64,000 nucleotides of DNA, taken from positions 310,001 through 374,000 of the forward strand of contig JAHYIO010000039.1 of the NCBI GenBank assembly GCA_020543525.1, given 5' to 3'. Both the position numbers and the translations under genes were made by a program. The number at the start of each line of letters is the position of its first letter. The stretch's first letter is position 1. The stretch is from Coriolopsis trogii. Lineage: Eukaryota; Basidiomycota; Agaricomycetes; Polyporales; Polyporaceae. Shown piece after piece: positions 33,718 through 42,319 of the stretch. The notes under the pieces were generated by a model. The model was not told the origin of the DNA, did not search any database, and worked only from the letters and a program-made list of their open reading frames with translations.

Positions 33718-34385
33718 CCGTTCGGGTGCGCCACAGAGGAGAAACACCCGAACGGCTGGGCCAACTCGTGGGGGGTTTGGCGCGGTCGCCCAATTTGGTA
33801 CCCCGTGTGAAAATGTACTTGTGATTTTGGCCAGAGGGCTGTTTTCACCGTTGGCATGCCAGAATCCTGAACTTCTCTCAGACCCCAATACAAAAGAGAC
33901 AAACTTGCATGGAGGCATGTGAGAATGAATTTCTATATACTCAAATCTTCACATAGAGGCGTTTGCAATGCATGTTATTCCGCGAGAAGGGAGAGAGAGA
34001 GCAGCCAGGTATTTAGCCGCCCATCTCTTGCGCCGCGCGCAGAGACCGGTGGGCGCTCTCCAATGGCATTAGCGCCCTTTGACCCTCCAACATCTTCGAG
34101 AGGGTGAAATGCTCCCCTGCTGTATTGCAAACATGCAGCAACAATTGAGTATATACAAAACACTTCTATGTACTGCTAGAATACAATTATTTCCTCAGTT
34201 CTGAGGATACAGCATCCTGTGGCTTTCCCCACTGAATTCACCTGAAGCCTTGCACGCACAAATTCCAAGTACGTTTTCACACGGGGTACCAAATTGGGCG
34301 ACCGCGCCAAACCCCCCACGAGTTTGACCAGTCGTTCGGGACGTGTCCCCATTTCGCACTCCGCCATCACGTCCCGAACGACTGG
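33718..34385. mobile_element. Inverted-repeat element with hairpin ends (MITE-like)
   Basis: Two 59-bp arms, 33763-33821 and 34266-34324, are inverted copies differing at one base. Outside each arm stands a palindrome: 33718-33728 pairs with 33745-33755 (11 bp, CCGTTCGGGTG), and 34328-34345 pairs perfectly with 34368-34385 (18 bp, CCAGTCGTTCGGGACGTG). The 440 bp between the arms shows no gene. The family of DNA transposon is not known; no clear target duplication was found. A diverged version of the arm core lies at 49464-49500. Confidence 0.55.
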
Positions 34386-34613
34386 TTCTCGAGTCTAGGA
34401 TCCCACAATCAGCGGGAGTCATATAGATGACAACGGCGCTACGAGGGCGCTTATAATGTCGGGTGGGTTGGGAGGCATCGGGTGACGGGCAGTTCGTTGG
34501 GCGAGGCAGAGCTTTGCATAACGCTTGTACTTCAAGTGTAGCATTGACATGCCTTAGTAATTGGGGAAAATGTATATACATCGGAGTTCAGAACACGTAT
34601 GGTAGTATATGAT

Positions 34614-35811
34614 CTATGTATAGTGTGCAGCGTCCCCGGCGACGTTACCGAGCTGCCCAAGGCGCACCTCGCCGTTGGCAGCATGGTCGGGAATGTCAAG
34701 CTGCACCACACTGACATGGTACATGTCAATAATGGGCGATGGTATGCTGTCATTGCCAACCTGCTCATTGGTAAAGCTCTCCGGTGGGCCCGGAAAGAAG
34801 TCCAGGCCCTCCGAAGCAGCAGGGACTGATGGACCTTGCGTGCCATACTTGAGGCGGTCTGCAGCCAGTTCTTGATCTTCCCATCTGTTTGCGATGATTA
34901 GAATAGATAGTATCGTGTCAAGAGAAGTCCCTACGCAAGCCATCCAGGCGTGTTACGCTCCTTGCCAAGAGTGTTGTGGAAGTGAGTGAGCAAATCTTCG
35001 ACGCGGCGCCAGTACTTCTTCTCGGCGTTATCCTGACTGCCAGGAGCAGGGGCCTGATTGCTGTTTGTGCCGGCGGCGCCATCAAGATTGACCGGGACAG
35101 TCCGTGTCGGGTCTCCAGCAATGCTCCTCTGGCAAAGGATGAACGGTGTCAGCAGATCGTAGAGGCAGATGACCCGGAACAAGGAGTGTGCTCACCAAGA
35201 ATGCGAGAGTTGCCATGACGTCTTTAGGTGGCACACTTGGGGCCAGTGGAGCATGATACTTGCGGATCATGGTGCGCGCAAACTCGTCAATAGACACAGA
35301 GTTTTTGATGGATGCTTTGATCTAAACGCGGGAAGGTTAGAATAGCATAAATGGCAGGCCCATGGATGCAGGCTCACCTCCTTGTGAAACGTCGCCTTCA
35401 AGTTACCAGACTCATGCCTGAGGTACTTCATGATGGTCTTGCGGACAAGAGGATCAGTGAGATATGCGCCGAGACGAAGCCATTCAGCCCGTGCATGAAC
35501 GTAACGCTGTTAAGACATAAAGTTAGGGCCATGAGAATTTCCGATGACAATAGGCAATGAGGGACTCACTGCAACACGATCCCAAAGATAGTCATAAGAC
35601 TCGAGTGGCTTGATGAGCCAGTGCTTGAGAAGATCAACCAGGAGTTCCTATACGGTGTGTGAGAAGCGGTCACATGAACATATCTTGTGAATATGCTCAC
35701 CTCTTGAATAGGGCTTGGAGCCCAGGTCTCACGCATATACTTACCCATCTTGTTGACCTGTTCCCCATTCTGGTCGCCCTTTGCGCGGATGATCTCCATG
35801 GCCTTGCCGAT
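34614..35811 (-). pseudogene. Gene D, 3' part (split by the copia complex)
   Basis: Minus-strand gene of unknown function whose first part lies at 48831-49338. The pieces join exactly across the insertion: IELKQ | IGKAMEIIRAKGDQNG. Exons after the break are about 35811-35703 (to RETWAPSPIQE), 35647-35574 (LLVDLLKHWLIKPLESYDYL), 35510-35380, 35320-35196 (VSIDEFARTMIRKYH), 35131-34935 (KKYWRRVEDLLTHFHNTLG) and a last exon ending at 34614. Introns have GT-AG ends. I know no domain here. Similar soluble, helix-rich proteins are common in agaricomycetes near DNA-transposon genes, so D may be a transposon accessory gene (inference). Confidence 0.6.
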
Positions 35812-35816
35812 CTGTT
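35812..35816 (+). repeat. Target-site duplication ctgtt, left copy
   Basis: CTGTT stands immediately before the first LTR and again after the last LTR at 48826-48830. This shows that the outer element of the complex inserted here as one event. Confidence 0.9.
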
Positions 35817-36383
35817 TGTTGACATTCTGGATTTACGGCTCTACCGGTCCGGAGTTGTGCACACAACCTTTGTATGGTCATGTTTACCTATGTTTAGATA
35901 GCGCTTACTATAGGCTGTGTTTCTACTTACCATATACGGTTTTCTCTACGAAACTACTGTACATTCCCATGACCATATGGTTCCCTTGTCTTCCTGTGCG
36001 TTCTACAATGCACCGGAACATTCTAGACCTTATGTCTTACTCAGAATACTCTCGGCTCTTACTCATACGCCGAGTACGGACTCTTACTCATCGCTCTATG
36101 GTTAACATGTGACTGCTTCATTCGCTTACTCATGCACTCCTCTCTCCAGTATATAAGGCAGTCTGTTTGCCCCTCTGCTCTTCAGTCGTTCGCTCACTGA
36201 CTGAAGAGTAAGTCTCACTCATTACTTATGCTCTACTACACTTTACTTACTAGTACTTGTAGTCTCTCTTTGTGTGACTTACAGGTACTAAACTATGCAA
36301 TATAGTCGTTCGCTCACTGACTGAAGATCTCTCTTTGTGTGACTTACAGGTCGCTCCAAGCCTTCCAGGTTCAGAGTTCATCA
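35817..36383 (+). repeat. Copia LTR 1
   Basis: 567 bp, beginning TGTTGACA and ending GTTCATCA. A TATA box (TATATAAGG) is at about 36149-36157. A 10-bp hairpin CTCTTCAGTC/GACTGAAGAG is at 36178-36208, and a 26-bp word containing GTCGTTCGCTCACTGACTG occurs twice. It pairs with LTR 4 as the outer element's LTRs; one difference was noticed (catcG/Actc). Confidence 0.9.
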
Positions 36384-36400
36384 GGTTATGAGCCCTGCGC
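36384..36400 (+). other. Copia primer-binding site (initiator tRNA-Met half)
   Basis: GGTTATGAGCCCTGCGC follows the LTR directly. It is complementary to the anticodon-loop region of initiator tRNA-Met (GCGCAGGGCTCATAACC, with the CAT anticodon). This is the pattern of copia-type elements that prime with a cleaved 5' half of that tRNA, not with its 3' CCA end. Confidence 0.75.
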
Positions 36401-37436
36401 TCTAATCGGTTGCTTCTCTGTCGACACCTCTGCGCGCAACTCTTTGTACGTCGACTCTCTGCCCGTGCATCCCACTTTCCTACTCTCTTGACTGTGCCCG
36501 CCGACACTGCTGCCAGGGGGACATTTCTGCACTCGTGACGCAGCCCTGAGCGCTTCGTAGTCAGTCTCTAGTCTACTATCGTTGTAACACCTGTTGTGCT
36601 CTCGAGGCACCTGGGTGATTCAGGCATCCCTCAGCCAGGTCACGCACTTGCGCCCGCCAGCTGTTGTACCCGGGGTGGTTAGCACCTTTGGACCGGAGGA
36701 CAACCGTTCGGACCCTCCTTACGATACCTTTTTGCCTCGGTAGTTACTATAGCGTTTCTTGGGCACAGTTGGCGACTTCTACCCGGATTGTCGGTAATTT
36801 CGGCTTACTGGCTCTCTGGTTCACCTCAAAAGGTGCCCCTGTCCACCTTCCTCGCACGTGGCACGTCAATCATCGCGTATACTTTGAACCACCGTTCTGG
36901 AGCCGACTCTTCCAGCATCTCCTCATTCCTCTGAGTCTGAAGTCGAGGACATCGTTGATACTTCGACAGAAGCATCCTCTGACAGCTCAGGCAACGAGGA
37001 ATCCTGCGAGGATCTTCCACACGTTTGGGACTCTGACGAACAAGTCGACGCCCACCTTCAAAGCGACGGTTGGTACAATTGTGCCGTGAGCCCCTGTCCT
37101 CATCGGTACAACAACGTTGCTTTACCGGAAGATCCCACATCGTTCGCTTGGCAACCTATCTCTCCCTACCAAGCAGACGAGGAGTTTCTTGCTGGAGTCA
37201 ACACAGCTCTTCCAGTCGCATCCGATACACCCTACGACACACCACTTGTCGTAGCGCTTCCTCTCGCCTCTAACACCCCATACGACACCCCTCTCGTCGC
37301 ATCTCCGCATCTCTCTCCAATCGAAACTCTCCCTCCTCCTCTCGTCACTGCGCTTCCATCTGTTGCGCCTATATCCTTCACTCTTGACTTCGACAACGAG
37401 GATTATCTCCACTCTTCTCAGTACCTGCTTTCAATC

Positions 37437-40400
37437 ATGGGAGATGTCAAGATCGACTCGATCCCTATCCTTTCTTCGGCGAACCAGTACAATGACTGGG
37501 CTGCAAAGCTCAAGGGGTACTTCATCTTCATGGGCTGTTGGGAGATTGTCGAAGGCACCAAGACTGAGCCCTCTCCTGCCGGTACTACTGCCACTGCGGC
37601 GGAGTTAGTCGCCATAGAGGCATGGCAGAAGCTCAATGGGCAGGCTCGCGGCATGATGTATATGCGGGTCTCACCGAACTTCCACTACGTCCTTGATGCG
37701 AAGGTTCTGGGTCAAGGTGGTGCTGCTCCTCGTACCATGACAGCCGCTGAGACCTGGGGCGCCATCAAGACGAAGTTTGGCACGCCCAACAGTGCTCACG
37801 TCTGGGGCATGTTCGAGTCGCTCGTTGCAGAGCCTCGCATGAATGATTCGAAACCTCTCCAGGACCAGATGATGAAGATCATCAACCGCCTTCGCGACAT
37901 CGATAGCAACGGCGTCAAGCTCAGCGAGACCATGCAGGCTCTCCTGTTGCTGTCGAAGGTCCCCGAGTCCTACCAGTCCATGGTTTCTGCGCTAATGGCT
38001 ATTACGGACATCGACAAGGTCACCCTCGACGACATCCAGTCGAAGACCTTGGCCGAGGAGTCATTGCGCAAGAACGGACAGTCCGCCAACAAGGTCTCCC
38101 AGACCAAGCCGAAGCCTAAGGGTCCTTGCTCCTTCTGTGGCGGTAGTTCTCACCACGAGTCCAACTGCTACAAGAAGCACCCAGACAAGCGTCCCAAGGG
38201 CAAGAAGAAGGAGAAGGAGAGGGATAAGGACAAGGACAAGGGGAAGAACAAGGACACTACTTCTCATAGCCATGCACATGTCGTCTCTGAGTCTGTATCT
38301 GCTGTAAACGTACTTTCGGGTCCCTCGAACATCGCTGCTTCTTTCTATAATGAGGCTATGGCCTCAGACAGCTCGAAGTGGACCATGTGGCTTATGGACT
38401 CAGGAGCCTCTCAACATATCACCGGCGACATGTCTGACTTTTCTACCTACCAGCCTTCCGAGACCACTGTTCCCTTTGGAACGGCTGCGTCAGGTGAAAG
38501 TAGTGTTATCCATGCGCTTGGATCGGGAACGGTTGAAGGGATCGCGTACATTGATAATCAGAGCGTCCCAGTCACCTTCAACAACGTCTACTACATCCCG
38601 CATGTGGAAGGTCGTCTTTTCTCGACGGGCTCCATCGAGCGCAATGGTTATTCCTTGTTCCAAGGCGAAGGTCGCATGTGTATCTTTGACAAGCTACCTG
38701 ATGGTGCTGTCAAACATGGTTCGATGATTCGTATCATGGGTCGAAAGATCCTTGAGGCAAGGTACAACCCGAATAGCAACACGTACTGGACACTCCTCGA
38801 ACTCCGTAATGGTCAGCGTGTCCACCTCAATGTCCGTCGCTTCAAGACCTGGCATCGTCGCTTTGGTCATGCGGGCAAGGACGTGGTACGTCATCTTCCT
38901 AAGAACACCAAGGGAGTTGATGCCGTTGATCCTGCGGATGAAGAGCCATGTGACGGATGTGCCTTTGGCAAATCCACTCGCGCCCCCTTTCCACCTTCTG
39001 AGAAGCGTGCGACTGAAGTTCTCGAGCTCATCCATACAGATCTCGATGGACCGATGCGTACTCAGGCTATCGGAGGATGGAAGTATTTTGCCGGTTTCAT
39101 TGACGATTACTCTGGTCTTGCTCGCGCCTACTACCTTAAGCACAAGTCGGACGCTGTTAAAGCATTCCTCGACTATAAGGCATGGGCTGAGACTCAGACC
39201 GGTAAAAAGATCAAGAAAGTCCGCTCTGATCGAGGGGGGGAATACACGTCTAGCGAGTTCAGCGAGCTTCTTCGTTCGCATGGCATCGAGCACCAGAAGA
39301 CAGTTGCGGGTTCACCTCAACAGAATGGACGTGCTGAACGCTGGAACCGTACCATCACCGAGAAGGCTTTGTGTATGTTACATCAGGCTGGACTTAGTCA
39401 CGGTTTCTGGCAACTTGCCATCGATGCAGCTGTTCATATCTACAATCGTCAACCTATGCGACGACACAAATGGCAATGCCCTATCACGTTGTGGGACGGC
39501 ACCATACCGGACGTTTCCTACTTCCGCGTGTTTGGGTGCAAAGCCTTTGTGCATGTGCAGAAGGCGAAGCGCGAAGGGAAGCTCGACAAGAAGGCAGTCG
39601 AGATGATCTTCGTGGGGTATGAGCAGGGTTCCAAGGGGTATCGTTTTTGGAATCCGGCCACCCGCTCTATCGTCGTGTCCTGCGATGTGACATTCGATGA
39701 AGAGTCTTTCCCTGCACGAAAACTTCCTGGCAATCAACCTGTCGCCCCCAGTGATAATCCGTTTGTGAATGACCAGTCGGATGAGTCCTCGAACGATGAC
39801 TCTGACTCGGTCGATCCCAACGACATCCTGGACATTCCCCTTCCCATTCCGCTTGATGTCCCACCACCGCTTGATCACTCTGTAGACGATGATGCGCCTG
39901 AAGCACCTGCTCCGGCTAATGCCCCTGATCGTCCTCCAACACCACCGCCTGTTCCTGCTCCTCATCCTCCTCACCGTCGTGGTCGTAACAGACCAGTGGG
40001 AGATAATCAGCCTAGCATTGCTCGTGACCGTCCTCGTCGTGACAAAGCAGGCATTCCCCACCCGAGTAGGACTCAGGACAACATCTATGGTGACGAGAAC
40101 CCGGTTCATGTTGACGCTCGGACAGATCCGGATGGAGATCAGTGGGAGGCAGAGACTTTCCTCGCTTTTCTCGCTGCTGCTCAGTCGAAAGCTGGTATTC
40201 CTCAATCCCACAAGGAGGCCATGCGATCGCCTGATGCTCCTAAGTGGCGCGAAGCTGAGAAGTCGGAGTATGACTCGCTCATCGAGAACAGAACCTGGTT
40301 ACTTGTTCCTCGTCCTAAAGGTCGACACGTCGTCTCAAACCGCTGGGTTTATGACATTAAACATGATGGGCGGTATAAAGCTCGTCTTGTTGCTCGCGGT

Positions 40401-41741
40401 TTTACTCAAGTATGGGGTGAGGACTATCACGAGACGTTCTCTCCGGTTGCGCGGTTCGAGTCTATCCGGTATCTTCTTGCGCATGCTGCGCTTGAGGACT
40501 GGGACATCGAATCTATGGATGTCAAGACCGCGTTTCTGAATGGCGATCTCGAAGAGGAAATCTACATGGAACAGCCCGAAGGCTGGGTCGTTCCTGGGAA
40601 GGAAGATCACGTCTGTCTGCTCAAAAAGGCTATCTATGGTCTTAAACAGGCGTCGCGTCAATGGAATGCGAAGATTCATCAGTCGCTTCTTGACTTGGGA
40701 TTCCAACGGACCTATTCTGATGCCGGGATCTACGTATATCGGCGACAAGGGGGGGAACACATAACAATTGTCGTACTCTATGTCGACGATCTACTTCTCA
40801 TTGGCGATCAGTCTAGTCACATCAAGCACGTCAAGCGCTCTCTCTCTAAGCAGTACAAGATGACGGACTTGGGACCAGTCAAGCGCTTCCTTGGTCTTCG
40901 CATCACTCGAGATCGTTCCACTCGAACACTCGACATCGACCAGGAAGAGTATATCCAGTCTGTCCTTGAGCGTTTCCAGATGGCTGACTGTAAACCGTCG
41001 CGTACTCCTCTCCCTGCTGGTGCTGTTTTGGTGAAAACCGATCAGCCCGCTTCCGATTCATTCAGGCAACGCTACCAGAGTCTTATTGGCAGTCTTTTGT
41101 ACGCCATGCTCGGGACGCGCCCTGATATTGCTTTCGCTGTCACACGGTTATCCAAGTACAATGCCAATCCCTCTGAAGCGCACATGAACTATGCCAAGTA
41201 TGTCCTGCGTTACCTTCAGGGAACAAAGGCGTACCGGCTGCGCTACAAGGGAGCGTCTAATGACGGTCTGATTTCGTACTCAGATTCGGACTGGGCGGAA
41301 GACCGTGATGATCGGCACTCAACCTCTGGCTTTGTCTTCTTGATGGCAGGTGGTGCTGTATCGTGGGCATCGAGGCGTCAGCCTACCATTTCGCTCTCCT
41401 CGACCGAGGCGGAATATAAAGCGGCCTCCGACACTTGTCGTCAGTTGGCATGGCTGAGGACCTTCGGCAATGAACTCGGAGATGACGTGACTGATCCGAC
41501 GCCTTTGTGTCTCGACAACCAAGGCTCGATCTTCTTGTCTGTCAATCCAGTCATTGACCGTCGTACCAAGCACATAGAGATCCGTTATCACTTCATTCGT
41601 GAACAGGTCGAGATGGGATCTGTCGAGATCTACTATGTCGCTTCTGAGGACCAATTGGCCGACCCCCTCACGAAGAACGTGCCTTACTCCAATCAGGCCA
41701 AATTCGTTGAGGAGATAGGTCTTGTGTCCGTTGCATCTTGA
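37437..41741 (+). CDS. Copia Gag-Pol polyprotein
   Basis: 1434 aa from the first ATG (MGDVKIDSIPILSSANQYND). Domain order is that of Ty1/copia. Gag has a zinc knuckle (CSFCGGSSHHESNC). The protease has LMDSGASQHIT. A GAG-pre-integrase part has WHRRFGHAG, and the integrase core has Asp in HTDLDGPM, Asp in VRSDRGGEY and Glu in NGRAERWNR. Reverse transcriptase begins near WRLVPRPKG-like WLLVPRPKG and has the catalytic LYVDDLLLIG. RNase H has YSDSDWAED and SLSSTEAEY. The frame is fully open, so the element may still be active. The same frame is open for about 180 codons upstream of the ATG (from about 36893) without any Met and rich in Ser/Asp/Glu. Product acts in virus-like particles and the nucleus. 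Confidence 0.93.
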   Translation: MGDVKIDSIPILSSANQYNDWAAKLKGYFIFMGCWEIVEGTKTEPSPAGTTATAAELVAIEAWQKLNGQARGMMYMRVSPNFHYVLDAKVLGQGGAAPRTMTAAETWGAIKTKFGTPNSAHVWGMFESLVAEPRMNDSKPLQDQMMKIINRLRDIDSNGVKLSETMQALLLLSKVPESYQSMVSALMAITDIDKVTLDDIQSKTLAEESLRKNGQSANKVSQTKPKPKGPCSFCGGSSHHESNCYKKHPDKRPKGKKKEKERDKDKDKGKNKDTTSHSHAHVVSESVSAVNVLSGPSNIAASFYNEAMASDSSKWTMWLMDSGASQHITGDMSDFSTYQPSETTVPFGTAASGESSVIHALGSGTVEGIAYIDNQSVPVTFNNVYYIPHVEGRLFSTGSIERNGYSLFQGEGRMCIFDKLPDGAVKHGSMIRIMGRKILEARYNPNSNTYWTLLELRNGQRVHLNVRRFKTWHRRFGHAGKDVVRHLPKNTKGVDAVDPADEEPCDGCAFGKSTRAPFPPSEKRATEVLELIHTDLDGPMRTQAIGGWKYFAGFIDDYSGLARAYYLKHKSDAVKAFLDYKAWAETQTGKKIKKVRSDRGGEYTSSEFSELLRSHGIEHQKTVAGSPQQNGRAERWNRTITEKALCMLHQAGLSHGFWQLAIDAAVHIYNRQPMRRHKWQCPITLWDGTIPDVSYFRVFGCKAFVHVQKAKREGKLDKKAVEMIFVGYEQGSKGYRFWNPATRSIVVSCDVTFDEESFPARKLPGNQPVAPSDNPFVNDQSDESSNDDSDSVDPNDILDIPLPIPLDVPPPLDHSVDDDAPEAPAPANAPDRPPTPPPVPAPHPPHRRGRNRPVGDNQPSIARDRPRRDKAGIPHPSRTQDNIYGDENPVHVDARTDPDGDQWEAETFLAFLAAAQSKAGIPQSHKEAMRSPDAPKWREAEKSEYDSLIENRTWLLVPRPKGRHVVSNRWVYDIKHDGRYKARLVARGFTQVWGEDYHETFSPVARFESIRYLLAHAALEDWDIESMDVKTAFLNGDLEEEIYMEQPEGWVVPGKEDHVCLLKKAIYGLKQASRQWNAKIHQSLLDLGFQRTYSDAGIYVYRRQGGEHITIVVLYVDDLLLIGDQSSHIKHVKRSLSKQYKMTDLGPVKRFLGLRITRDRSTRTLDIDQEEYIQSVLERFQMADCKPSRTPLPAGAVLVKTDQPASDSFRQRYQSLIGSLLYAMLGTRPDIAFAVTRLSKYNANPSEAHMNYAKYVLRYLQGTKAYRLRYKGASNDGLISYSDSDWAEDRDDRHSTSGFVFLMAGGAVSWASRRQPTISLSSTEAEYKAASDTCRQLAWLRTFGNELGDDVTDPTPLCLDNQGSIFLSVNPVIDRRTKHIEIRYHFIREQVEMGSVEIYYVASEDQLADPLTKNVPYSNQAKFVEEIGLVSVAS

Positions 41742-41743
41742 AC

Positions 41744-41752
41744 GAGTGGGAG
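41744..41752 (+). other. Copia polypurine tract
   Basis: The purine-rich word GAGTGGGAG lies immediately before LTR 2 and recurs before LTR 4 (48250-48258). It is the likely plus-strand primer. Confidence 0.6.
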
Positions 41753-42319
41753 TGTTGACATTCTGGATTTACGGCTCTACCGGTCCGGAGTTGTGCACAC
41801 AACCTTTGTATGGTCATGTTTACCTATGTTTAGATAGCGCTTACTATAGGCTGTGTTTCTACTTACCATATACGGTTTTCTCTACGAAACTACTGTACAT
41901 TCCCATGACCATATGGTTCCCTTGTCTTCCTGTGCGTTCTACAATGCACCGGAACATTCTAGACCTTATGTCTTACTCAGAATACTCTCGGCTCTTACTC
42001 ATACGCCGAGTACGGACTCTTACTCATCGCTCTATGGTTAACATGTAACTGCTTCATTCGCTTACTCATGCACTCCTCTCTCCAGTATATAAGGCAGTCT
42101 GTTTGCCCCTCTGCTCTTCAGTCGTTCGCTCACTGACTGAAGAGTAAGTCTCACTCATTACTTATGCTCTACTACACTTTACTTACTAGTACTTGTAGTC
42201 TCTCTTTGTGTGACTTACAGGTACTAAACTATGCAATATAGTCGTTCGCTCACTGACTGAAGATCTCTCTTTGTGTGACTTACAGGTCGCTCCAAGCCTT
42301 CCAGGTTCAGAGTTCATCA
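41753..42319 (+). repeat. Copia LTR 2
   Basis: 567 bp. It differs from LTR 1 at one noticed base (catgtAactgc). It is followed not by the ctgtt duplication but by inverted tccac (GTGGA) and inverted internal sequence. It is the partner of LTR 3 from the second insertion. Confidence 0.9.

Noticed and set aside
36664..37089. 141-aa ORF before copia Gag
   Set aside because: It lies in a different frame from the Gag extension and has no match in character to retroelement proteins; the in-frame acidic extension is the more likely signal.
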